Positions 33,463 to 41,240 of a stretch of 64,000 bases of DNA are shown here, piece by piece. Every line of letters starts with the position of its first letter. Within the stretch, counting starts at the first letter, position 1. This DNA comes from Pyxidicoccus caerfyrddinensis. GTDB taxonomy: Bacteria; Myxococcota; Myxococcia; Myxococcales; Myxococcaceae. Below the pieces are notes generated by a model. The model was given only the letters and a program-made list of their open reading frames with translations. It was not told the DNA's origin and searched no databases. The stretch spans positions 124,001 through 188,000 of the forward strand of contig NZ_JAAIYA010000013.1 of assembly GCF_010894405.1 (NCBI RefSeq), written 5' to 3'. A program made the position numbers and the translations under genes.

Positions 33463-34260
33463 TCACGGGAGCGTCTTGCACAGCGTCGCGCCGACGGGGT
33501 TGGGTTCCCAGTCCTTGATGACGCAGCCTGCCCCCGGGCCCTTCATCGTTCCCCGCCCGGAGAGCCGCTGGATGTCCCACTTGCCGAGCGTGGCGCAGAT
33601 TTCAGCCTGCCGGGCACGGGCCTCGTTCGGAGAGAGCTCGGCCGTCCCGGGCGCGCACGGGCCCTCCGCGGCCACCACGGAGAAGGGGAAGCCCGTGGGT
33701 TCGCAGAGCGACCACCCCATGGGCTGCGTGTCCTGCGTCCGGATGACGCAGCCCGCGCCGGAGCCCACCATCGAGCCGCCTCCCGACAGCCGGACGATGT
33801 CCCACCGGCCCAGGTAGGCGCACAGCTCCGTGCGTCTGGCGACCGCGGTCTCCGGGCTCATGAGGGCCGCGTTCGCCGGGCACAGGTTGTCTCCCTGCGA
33901 CTTGAACCAGGCCGGCAGGGGTCGCGGCATGCAGAGGCTGGCTCCCGGCGTGCGGACGTCGAGGTCCTGCACGGTGCAACCGTAGGCGGGCCCCGCCAGC
34001 GTACCTCCACCCGCCAGCCGGATGAGGTCGAAGCTGCCGAGCTGCGCGCAGAGGGTCTCCTGGTGGGCACGCGCCTCCGCGACGGGCATCAGGTACTCAT
34101 TCGGCGGGCACACCGTGTCGCCCCGGATGGAGTGGATGTCTCCCACGAGAGCATTCTGGCTCCGGGCGAGCTCCTCCGCCGTGTCCTCCGGTGCGCGCGG
34201 GTCCTCACCGCAACCCGTCATCGCCAACAACACCAGACCTCCGAGCAGCTGCTTCTGCAT
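33463..34260 (-). CDS. Lipoprotein with three tandem four-Cys repeats
   Basis: Protein of 265 residues starting behind GGAGCGACAC; lipobox MTGC (Cys17). Three repeats of about 70 residues share the pattern C-P-x5-L/M-x-P/S-x-E-A-x-A-R-x3-L/I-C-A-x-L-G-x-(W/F)-D-(I/L)-x-R-L-(A/S)-G-G-G-x-(L/M)-x-G-x-(A)-x-G-C-x(12-18)-L-C. Four Cys per repeat suggest two disulfides each. The repeats are more alike to one another than to any family I recognise. Surface-exposed role unknown. Confidence 0.8.
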   Translation of the reverse strand: MQKQLLGGLVLLAMTGCGEDPRAPEDTAEELARSQNALVGDIHSIRGDTVCPPNEYLMPVAEARAHQETLCAQLGSFDLIRLAGGGTLAGPAYGCTVQDLDVRTPGASLCMPRPLPAWFKSQGDNLCPANAALMSPETAVARRTELCAYLGRWDIVRLSGGGSMVGSGAGCVIRTQDTQPMGWSLCEPTGFPFSVVAAEGPCAPGTAELSPNEARARQAEICATLGKWDIQRLSGRGTMKGPGAGCVIKDWEPNPVGATLCKTLP

Positions 34261-34680
34261 GTGTCGCTCCTGTTGAGCCGCGAGCGCCTTCGCGCTTCGT
34301 GGCGGGTGCGGGGAGTCACATGAGCAAGCGTGGGACCAGGGCGCGCGGAGGGAGGAACCCGAAGTGAAATCATCAGGTTGAAGCAGTCAGGGCTCCGCCG
34401 GGCGCGATGACGGAGGGCATAACGTGCCAGGTCTGGCACGTGGGCATGGCGCTCCAGCGGACATGGATGTCAGGGCCCGCTTCGTGACCGCACTCGCGGC
34501 GTCTTCTCCTTCAGCGGCTCCCTCCTCGCCGCTGCCTGGGGCGCCACGCGCACCTCCTCCGCACCTGCATGGGGGAGCCGGGGCTCAGCTGCACATCCTC
34601 ATGGGGGCACTGGCGGCCGTGTCCCTGGCCCCCCCTGGCGATGCACGTCCGCCAGGAGGCCCCGGTCCGCGTGAGTTTGA
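34261..34680. other. Non-coding region
   Basis: About 420 bp without a supportable gene. It contains the promoter side of the minus-strand lipoprotein starting at 34260; open frames here have poor composition and no ribosome site. No repeat or hairpin stands out. Confidence 0.4.
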
Positions 34681-34989
34681 TTAGATGGCGACGCAATTCG
34701 TGCCATCGTAATCGCACTGGTAGCATGTGTAAGAATAGCACATCGCCGAAGGGACAGCCCAGCACCTGTGACCGCACCAGCCACAGTTGTTGACGTCACT
34801 GAAGGTGTCGGTACACACCCCGTTGCACAGCTCCTCGCCCGGATAGCAACTGCCGCCGACCATCTCCTGCTCGCCGGAGGTGACCGGCTCCTGCGTTTGC
34901 TTCTCCTCGAGTACTTCCGGACCGCAACCCATCAGCAGCGACATCGCGCTTGCAATAGCCCAGCGGCGCACGGCCAATCCTGAACGCAT
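34681..34989 (-). CDS. Small Cys-rich lipoprotein
   Basis: Protein of 102 residues behind GAGG, lipobox LLMGC (Cys22). The core C-N-G-V-C-T-D-T-F-S-D-V-N-N-C-G-W-C-G-H-R-C is the myxobacterial motif C-x-G-x-C-x-D-x4-D-x2-N-C-G-x-C-G-x2-C found in many exported Cys-rich proteins. A C-terminal CYSYTCYQCDYDGTNC adds further Cys. Eleven or so Cys in 80 residues imply a disulfide-locked surface protein. Function unknown. Confidence 0.75.
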   Translation of the reverse strand: MRSGLAVRRWAIASAMSLLMGCGPEVLEEKQTQEPVTSGEQEMVGGSCYPGEELCNGVCTDTFSDVNNCGWCGHRCWAVPSAMCYSYTCYQCDYDGTNCVAI

Positions 34990-35271
34990 TCGGACCTCGT
35001 TGTTAGGAGAAGGAAGCGCGCCAACTGTGAAGCCAGACGGTATGGTTGGTCAATAGGGAGAGCAGAGCTCCTTCGCAATTGCTTGCTTCGTGGATGTCAG
35101 GCGTTCTCGTCCCCTTGCAATGACCCGCGCCATTGAGGCATGTCGGTTGATGGCTTTGCCTCGGCGTATATCCGTGAATGCCTGGAGGCGCTCGGTGTCC
35201 CGACCCCTTGTCAAGACCCCTGCCTCCTGGTGTGAGCGCGCTTCGGAGAACAAGGGGGCCGTTTGCACGGG

Positions 35272-35838
35272 CTACACCTGCGTGAACTTCACGCCGGTAG
35301 CCTTCGCGCGCTCCAAGGCCTGCTTGATGTCCTCGGACACGATGAGGGCGATGTCCCAGCCTTCCGTGCGGAAGAGCTTGGCATCTCCCAACTTCCTGGG
35401 GTCGATGCGCATGTCATCGACGGCGTAGTACTGACCTGCCTTCTCGGGCAGTCCGTCTTCCGGCTTCCATCGCTGCACCTTGGACGCTGCGTCGTCGATG
35501 CAGCGGATGAGCTTCGTGGCCACGAGGATGAGGTACTGGTCCGGGTGCCCCTGGATGGACACGGGGATGAACTGCACGTCATTGGGGGCCAGTTCCTTGA
35601 AGATCTCCGCCACCCTGACGTGGACCACAGGCGTCACGCCCACGCCCGCCATGGAGAAGTCCAGCGCCTTGCCTGGTTCGTCGACGGGTATTTTCAGAGG
35701 GCCTTTGACCTGGACGGGCCGTCCGGCCCTGAAGATCCAGGGGTCTTCCACTTCCTGGCCACGTTCGTCCTCGGGGTCCCCCAGGTACCAGTTCCCGGCT
35801 TGAACGTTCTCGGCAAGGTCGAAGAATCGAGTCGGCAT
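35272..35838 (-). CDS. sitI: SitI-type immunity protein (Imm11/DUF1629-like)
   Basis: Protein of 188 residues, 9 bp after the stop of the SitA-like toxin gene. The sequence NDVQFIPVSIQGHPDQYLILVATKLIRCIDDAASKVQRW and a C-terminal GWDIALIVSEDIKQALERAKATGVKFTQV match the DUF1629/Imm11 immunity family common next to AHH nuclease toxins. It should bind and neutralise the C-terminal nuclease in the cytoplasm. The toxin-immunity order and spacing are those of sit loci. Confidence 0.75.
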   Translation of the reverse strand: MPTRFFDLAENVQAGNWYLGDPEDERGQEVEDPWIFRAGRPVQVKGPLKIPVDEPGKALDFSMAGVGVTPVVHVRVAEIFKELAPNDVQFIPVSIQGHPDQYLILVATKLIRCIDDAASKVQRWKPEDGLPEKAGQYYAVDDMRIDPRKLGDAKLFRTEGWDIALIVSEDIKQALERAKATGVKFTQV

Positions 35839-35847
35839 GGTGCGGTT

Positions 35848-37200
35848 CTACCGCTGCTGGCGCTCGGTCAGGAGCCTGTTGATGTCCGTCCCTTTCGTGA
35901 CAGCTTCCTTGGCCAGCTGTTGAAGCGCCTTCGTCAGGAGCTTGCGGCACTCATCCACCGAGCGACAGCCTGCGGTTGCACTGTTCAGCCGACTGAAGAC
36001 CCGCTCGTGGTACTTCTGCGGATGGGGCCCATTGTGGCCCTCGACCGGCACGATGTTCTCAGGGTCCTTCAGCTCCATCCCGGCCTTCTTGAAGAGTCTC
36101 TTGAACCGGGGCGTCCAAGGCCCTCCGCGCGCGGTGGACACACTGTTCTTGTCCGTCGCGAGGTGATGGTCCCTGGTCCGGCCGCCGCGCATTCCCCGGG
36201 CCGCCATGGCGACCGCGTTGGGGGCCAGCGCGATGGTGAAGCCCTCGGCCGCCATTGCCACCGACTTCACGCTCCCGATGGCCACGTACTGATAGCCCGC
36301 CTGCGTCTCCACCGCGACCGCCGCCTGCGCCGAGCCCGGCAACCCCGATGCCTTCGCCGCCAGGCCCGCCGTGTTCCCAATGACCGCGGTGGCCAGCATG
36401 ACGAAGATGCGCGCTGCGTTCTCCCCGAGGACTTCGCCGTACGCCTCACCAGCCTCGCTGAGCTGCGCGAAGGTGGTGGCCCGGTCCACCTCGCGCACCA
36501 GCGCTATCCACCCGTCCAGCAGTCGCCACACCGTGTCCACGCCCAGGTAGGCAATGGCCGAGGCCGTCATCAGGGCCGCCAGACCCTTGCTCACTGGCTC
36601 GGGCAGCGACCAGAGCAGCAGGTACATGCTGACGGAGGCGGTCACCGTTGCCATGAGCGCCTGCGGGTCCGCCATGTCCTTCAGCGCCTCGGTGGTCTCA
36701 TCCCAGACCGAGTCCATGGCGATGGCCATGGCCAGCGAGTACTTGCCGTCGCTGGCCAGCAGAGGGCCTTCTCCCAGCAGACGCAGGCAGTCGCCGGGCT
36801 GAGACTTGCGCTCGCACCAGCGGCCATAGGCGCGCGTCAGCTCGTCATCCGCGTATGACTCCAGGAGGCGCAGGCCGTCCGGGGCCGTCTCCTCTTCCTG
36901 AGGGATGAGTCGAGGGCCCCGGTGCTGGTACAGGTACACGCCGCCTCTCTCGGGGACTCCGAAAAGCTGGCGAGCCTCTCGGAGGGGATTTGCGAAGGGC
37001 CGCACGTCCCGGGCGAGCTCCACTACAGCCTCCTCGAATTCATCGTCGTCCAGCTCCACGGGCCCGGTGCTGTCCTCCTCCTCGAAGGGCGTGTGGACAA
37101 CCGGAGGTCCGTCTCCGGTGTCCAGGCGCACGACCCGCGTGGTCGAGCAGCCTGAGACAGCAAGCGCCAGCAACAACCAGATGACTCCAGGCGCTCTCAT
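35848..37200 (-). CDS. sitA: SitA-type polymorphic toxin lipoprotein with AHH nuclease domain
   Basis: Protein of 450 residues; ATG 37200 preceded by GGAGG. Lipoprotein signal with Cys18 (LLALAVSGC), acidic linker (DDDEFEEAVVELARDVRPF) and the conserved SitA body: DELTRAYGRWCERKSQPGDCLRLLGEGPLLASDGKYSLAMAIAMD, then hydrophobic helices (TASVSMYLLLWSLPEPVSKGLAALMTASAIAYLGVDTVW) that may aid entry. The C-terminus from about 340 is an AHH-type HNH/EndoVII nuclease: HHLATDKN (345-352), GPWTPRF, NIVPVEGHNGPHPQKYHERV. In Myxococcus, SitA lipoproteins pass between kin by TraAB outer-membrane exchange and kill partners lacking SitI. No sitB-like accessory gene is visible upstream. Confidence 0.8.
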   Translation of the reverse strand: MRAPGVIWLLLALAVSGCSTTRVVRLDTGDGPPVVHTPFEEEDSTGPVELDDDEFEEAVVELARDVRPFANPLREARQLFGVPERGGVYLYQHRGPRLIPQEEETAPDGLRLLESYADDELTRAYGRWCERKSQPGDCLRLLGEGPLLASDGKYSLAMAIAMDSVWDETTEALKDMADPQALMATVTASVSMYLLLWSLPEPVSKGLAALMTASAIAYLGVDTVWRLLDGWIALVREVDRATTFAQLSEAGEAYGEVLGENAARIFVMLATAVIGNTAGLAAKASGLPGSAQAAVAVETQAGYQYVAIGSVKSVAMAAEGFTIALAPNAVAMAARGMRGGRTRDHHLATDKNSVSTARGGPWTPRFKRLFKKAGMELKDPENIVPVEGHNGPHPQKYHERVFSRLNSATAGCRSVDECRKLLTKALQQLAKEAVTKGTDINRLLTERQQR

Positions 37201-37518
37201 CCACGTCCTCCGGGGCCGGGTGCGTTCCCACGAGCTTAGGCCGGGAATACCAGAAGAGTCCGACACGACACGGAGAGGCCGGTTCCTGAGTCTCAAATAG
37301 GCTGAGGAACCACGCGGATGCGAATCGTGAATGGCAGGGGCCAGCCCGCAGGGGTCGTGGGATGTCCGCAGACTCCTCGCGGCGGCATCAGTCCTGATGC
37401 GGCACACCGCACATGTCGAAGTGAGGAGCCCCCCCGGCGGCCGACCGCGGTGGAAGGAAGGTTCCTTCCGCGAGTCCGCCACCCGGAGAGGGAGTGCAGT
37501 GTCTTCCCGCGTCCTGAA
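37201..37518. other. Upstream region of sitA
   Basis: About 320 bp between the sitA start and the stop of the next minus-strand gene. No gene supported. It should hold the sitA promoter; I see no clear consensus. Confidence 0.4.
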
Positions 37519-38985
37519 TCAGTTCGCTGCGTCCCGCGCGGCGTCCTGCTCCAGCAGCCAGCGCTCCACGGCGGCGGTGTCACCGATGTCGCCGTCGAAG
37601 CGGCGCGCCGGGACATACGGCTCGTTGTGGCCGCGCGGACGGTTCCGGTAGACCTTGATGGGGACAATGATGCGCGTCGTGCCCGACGGAAGGTCCATTG
37701 CGCGGACCTCCATGTAGACGGAGTCCGCGGAGGTGGGCAGGCCCACGTGCGTGACGCCGGGCAGGCTCAGCATCAGGTCGGCGAAGTCCAGGCACGCGCT
37801 GCCGCAGCGGCCGTCCGTGAGCAGATACACGCGCGTGCGCACGGGATTGGCGGGCTCCGAGGAGGGCGGGGTGGAGGAGGCGTCCTCCTTCTCACTCCAG
37901 AGCGGCTGGCCCCAGCGCCGGGCCTCTGCGAGGCCCTTCGCGACCGCGCCTGCCCACTTCTCCTCGTGGCTGTCCTTGCCGAACTGACGCCCGAGCTGCG
38001 CGGTCATCTCTCCGAGGTAGCGCACGTTGTCCGCCGAGGCCCGCCAGTCCACGTAGACGGCGCGGGCCTTCGGGTCGTCCTCGTAGCGCGCCTTCACCAG
38101 CGCCTCCCCGAAGAGCCCCTGGGCCAGCTGCTTGCCCCACGCCGAGTTGCCGCCGGTGTTGCCGCGCACGTCGAACACCAGCACCTCCGCGCCGCCCCAG
38201 GAGCCGGCCTGCTGCACCAGCGAGCGCATGGCCTCGAAGTCGGCGGAGCCCTCGCGCGGGCCGAAGGTGGGGATGGAGACCCAGACACCGCTCTTGCCGA
38301 ACGTGTGCGTGCCGAAGGAGGGCGTCGGGCCGAACGCCGCGCCTTGCAGCTTCTTCTCGTGCTCCTCCGTGGGAATGGGCCGGTAGCGCAGCGTCACCGT
38401 GCGCACCTCGGTGCCCGTCTTCACGCGGCACTGGGAGGGCGGCTTCACCTCGGGGTTGCCCACGTCCTGCAGCAGGATGGGGGTGAGCTTCATCCGCAGC
38501 GACTCGATGTCCGCGCCAGCGGCGAAGGGCAGCACGTCCTGCTCCAGCATCTGCTGAGCGGCCCGGCCGTCGCAGTCGAGCAGCTCGCTGCCCACGGCGG
38601 GCAGCGTGTCCTGCGCCGGGTCCTTCTCGTCCACGCTCGCGACGACGTACCGGCCCTGGCGCAGCGAGAGGATGAAGCCGGGCCACGACGCACGGAGGGG
38701 CGCGACATGGGCGCCCGCACGGAGGTGACCGTCCCGGAAGCCCGCGGCGTAGTAGCGGATGGCGAAGTCATAGCCGCCGAAGGAGCGGGCCTGCCGGGCA
38801 CGGGTGAGCGCCTGTCGATAGCCACCGTCCAGCCACTGCTTGAAGGACGGGTTGAGCGGGTCCACCGGCCCCGGGTGGTTCTCCAGGATGGCCTGGCGCA
38901 TGGCCTTCAGGTCCTGCTCCGCCATCTGCGCCCAGGGGTTGGTGGCGGTCAGCGACAGTCCAATGACGAGGGTCGGGAACAACAT
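37519..38985 (-). CDS. Secreted S41-like peptidase
   Basis: Protein of 488 residues with a short signal (MLFPTLVIGLSLTATNPWAQ). The C-terminal half carries the S41 (C-terminal processing/tail-specific protease) core: GVWVSIPTFGP, AEVLVFDVRGNTGGNSAWGKQLAQGL and VYLLTDGRCGSACLDFADLMLSLPGVTHVGLPTSAD. The Ser in G-S-A-C is the likely nucleophile. The N-terminal half (Y-Y-A-A-G-F-R-D-G-H-L) resembles the tricorn-core-adjacent region of this group. No PDZ domain is obvious. Probably periplasmic or secreted, degrading peptides. Confidence 0.8.
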   Translation of the reverse strand: MLFPTLVIGLSLTATNPWAQMAEQDLKAMRQAILENHPGPVDPLNPSFKQWLDGGYRQALTRARQARSFGGYDFAIRYYAAGFRDGHLRAGAHVAPLRASWPGFILSLRQGRYVVASVDEKDPAQDTLPAVGSELLDCDGRAAQQMLEQDVLPFAAGADIESLRMKLTPILLQDVGNPEVKPPSQCRVKTGTEVRTVTLRYRPIPTEEHEKKLQGAAFGPTPSFGTHTFGKSGVWVSIPTFGPREGSADFEAMRSLVQQAGSWGGAEVLVFDVRGNTGGNSAWGKQLAQGLFGEALVKARYEDDPKARAVYVDWRASADNVRYLGEMTAQLGRQFGKDSHEEKWAGAVAKGLAEARRWGQPLWSEKEDASSTPPSSEPANPVRTRVYLLTDGRCGSACLDFADLMLSLPGVTHVGLPTSADSVYMEVRAMDLPSGTTRIIVPIKVYRNRPRGHNEPYVPARRFDGDIGDTAAVERWLLEQDAARDAAN

Positions 38986-39085
38986 CGTGCGGGGAGACTC
39001 CGGGCTGTGTCTTCAGGACGGCCGAACGTAGCGCCCATTGCGCGTCTCGCGTCCCGCGAGCTCACCCGTGCGGGCGCTTCGGGAC

Positions 39086-39778
39086 TCAGCGTGAAGCCCC
39101 GGGCGCGCGGCTCCGGCGGCGCACCCACGCGAGCGCCAGGCCGGGCACCAGCACCATGCCCGCGAACAGGATGAGGAAGGACTCCAGCTGTGCCGCCGTG
39201 GCGCCCAGGGCCGCGTACGTGGCGGACACGCCCAGGTTGGACAGGGCGCACACCGTGAAGAAGCTCCGCCGGGACATGCGGCTGGTGCCCGCGAAGACGA
39301 CTGAGGCCTCCGCCAGCACCGGCACCGCGCGGAACACCAGCAGGAACCAGGGGCCCAGCCGCTCGGAGGCGCGCGCCAGCCGCGCCACCTCCGCGTCGCC
39401 CGCCATGCGCCGCAGCGCCACCGTCCCCGCCCTCGCGCCCAGGCCGTAGCCCAGCACGCAGGCCACCATCATCCCCAGCCAGTTGGTGGCCAATCCGCCC
39501 CAGAAGCCCAGCAGCCCTCCGGCCGCGGTGCTCACGAGGCTGGAGGGCACGGGCAGCAGGATGTCTCCAGCCAGCAGGCCTCCCAGCACCAGCGACACCT
39601 GCCACGCCGGAGGGCGCGCGGAGAGGAAGCGCTGGGCCACCGCGTCCACGTCGGCGCCGAAGAGAGCGAAGGGCACCAACACCAGGGCCAGCAGCAGCAC
39701 GCAGAAGGCCACCCAGCCCGCGACGGCGCGTGCACGCTGTGTCTCCGGGGGCGTCAGCTGCCGTGCGGGCTCAAGCAT
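39086..39778 (-). CDS. VTT-domain (DedA/TVP38-like) membrane protein
   Basis: Protein of 230 residues with about six hydrophobic helices. The VTT core is visible: ILLPVPSSLVSTAAGGLLGFWGGLATNWLGMMVACVLGYGLGARAG (re-entrant loop with P-V-P-S-S), then LGPWFLLVFRAVPVLAEASVVFAGTSRMSRRSFF. DedA-type proteins scramble or flip lipid carriers in the inner membrane. Overlaps the GAF gene by 8 bp, so both are co-translated. Confidence 0.85.
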   Translation of the reverse strand: MLEPARQLTPPETQRARAVAGWVAFCVLLLALVLVPFALFGADVDAVAQRFLSARPPAWQVSLVLGGLLAGDILLPVPSSLVSTAAGGLLGFWGGLATNWLGMMVACVLGYGLGARAGTVALRRMAGDAEVARLARASERLGPWFLLVFRAVPVLAEASVVFAGTSRMSRRSFFTVCALSNLGVSATYAALGATAAQLESFLILFAGMVLVPGLALAWVRRRSRAPGASR

Positions 39779-40196
39779 CCCCGAAGGGTAGCCGGGCCGC
39801 GGCGGACATCAACGATTGCTCGCGCTCGGCGGGAATCTCTCCCTCCGTCATGAAGGCGATGCCCACCACCGCGCGCACCTGCCCCGTGCCGTCCAGCACG
39901 GGCAGCGCCACCGCCGCGCGCGCATCCACGGCCTTCGCGCCCGGCTTGACGCGGCCGGTGGCATCCTCCTTCAGGTTGCACGTCTGCACCGGCGCCCTGC
40001 GCACCTGTGCCAGTCCGGCCATGCCCTTGCCGTGTGGCACGTGGCGGACGGCATTCAGCACGGGCGGCGGGATGTTGAGGGCCGCCACCAGCTCCAGGTC
40101 CTCTCCGCGCTGCAGGTGGATGGTGCCCGCGGAGGCGCCGTGCTCGGCGGCGAAGGACTCCAGCCACGCCTGGTACGAGGGGGGATTCATGCTCAT
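39771..40196 (-). CDS. GAF-domain protein
   Basis: Protein of 141 residues, one GAF domain: AGTIHLQRGEDLELVAALNIPPPVLNAVRHVPHGKGMAGLAQVRRAPVQTCNLKED, then AAVALPVLDGTGQVRAVVGIAFMTEGEIPAEREQSLM. This is the small stand-alone GAF type that may bind a small ligand or sense redox through C-N-L. First gene of a pair with the VTT protein; presumably its regulator or sensor (context inference). Confidence 0.8.
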   Translation of the reverse strand: MSMNPPSYQAWLESFAAEHGASAGTIHLQRGEDLELVAALNIPPPVLNAVRHVPHGKGMAGLAQVRRAPVQTCNLKEDATGRVKPGAKAVDARAAVALPVLDGTGQVRAVVGIAFMTEGEIPAEREQSLMSAAARLPFGDA

Positions 40197-40281
40197 GGCG
40201 CGTCTGACTGTGCGCCCCCGTCCGAGAGAGCGTCAACGCGCCGGCCCGGCAACCATGCGGCAGTCGACGTTGACCTCGGAC

Positions 40282-41001
40282 TCAGGGGCCGCCACGGATG
40301 CCGAAGATGGGCGCCCACCAGGGCTCCACGCCGCGCATGTCCACACGGCCGGCGCCGGCGGTGAGCTCGATGAACTCGCCGTCGCCCAATTCGAAGTGGC
40401 CCGCGAGCGCCAGGCCTCCGTAGGTGGCCGAGGCCGTGCGCTCCGAGATGATGAGCCGGTGCACGCCGAGGAAGGGCACCACCCCCAGCGCAGTGTCGTC
40501 CAGGTGCACCGCGAGCGACAGGGAGGCCTCCACGCCCATCATGCTGCCGGGGCCTCCCACCGTGCCCAGGCCGAAGTCCGTGGCCCCGCGCAGCATCACC
40601 GCGGGCGCGACGCTCACGTCGCCGAGCTGGAAGTAGTGGGACAGGCCCATGGACAGGCCATAGCCGGGCACGGGGACGGGGCAGGTGGCTTCAATCTCGT
40701 CGCAGCCCACCTCGCCCTGGAAGCCGACATGCACACGGGTGTTGGCGCCCACCGGAATGAGGAGGTCCGCGTCGTACGCCACGCTCCACTGAGGCGAGGA
40801 GAAGGGCGCGCGGTTGCCCTCGAAGTCCTCGGGGGCCTGGAGGGGCACGGTCAACCGGGGCCCGGTGCGCAGGCCTGCGCGCGCCGTCACGTGGTCCAGG
40901 CTGCCGGGCACCATCCGGATGCCCATGGGGCTCAAGGTGGTGGGCGCGCAGCCGGCCAGCACCATGAGTACGGCACTCAGCATCCATGGCGCGAGTCTCA
41001 C
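40282..41001 (-). CDS. Outer-membrane-type lipoprotein
   Basis: Protein of 239 residues. GTG start at 41001 with AAGGGG ribosome site; ATG 40983 is an alternative. Signal RLAPWMLSAVLMVLAGC with lipobox LAGC. The mature part is made of alternating beta strands: ARAGLRTGPRLTVPL, WSVAYDADLLIPVGANTRVHVGFQGEVG, GLSMGLSHYFQLGDVSVAPAVMLRGATDFGLG, ending FGIRGGP. It resembles a small outer-membrane barrel, though a lipid anchor on a barrel is unusual. No function assigned. Confidence 0.75.
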   Translation of the reverse strand: MRLAPWMLSAVLMVLAGCAPTTLSPMGIRMVPGSLDHVTARAGLRTGPRLTVPLQAPEDFEGNRAPFSSPQWSVAYDADLLIPVGANTRVHVGFQGEVGCDEIEATCPVPVPGYGLSMGLSHYFQLGDVSVAPAVMLRGATDFGLGTVGGPGSMMGVEASLSLAVHLDDTALGVVPFLGVHRLIISERTASATYGGLALAGHFELGDGEFIELTAGAGRVDMRGVEPWWAPIFGIRGGP

Positions 41002-41240
41002 GGCGGCCCCTTTTCCCCGCTCGGGCGGGACGGGCCTCAGGATATCGCGGATGGCGACGTGTCCGCCGACACCCCACGTGCGGGTCGGCAACCTGGTCGC
41101 CTGGGATGGACTGTTCAACCCGTGCCAGTCCCGCGCGGGAGGGTAGGTGGTGGCTGTGAAGCCGGGCAGGATGCGCGGGGCGCCGCCGCGAGGTGGCGCC
41201 GACCTCCCCTCATGCTCGAGTCCCTCCTGGAAGCAGGTCG

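Noticed and set aside
34424..34684. Small plus-strand ORF before the Cys-rich lipoprotein
   Set aside because: Pro/Ala/Gly-rich, no ribosome site, no conserved feature.
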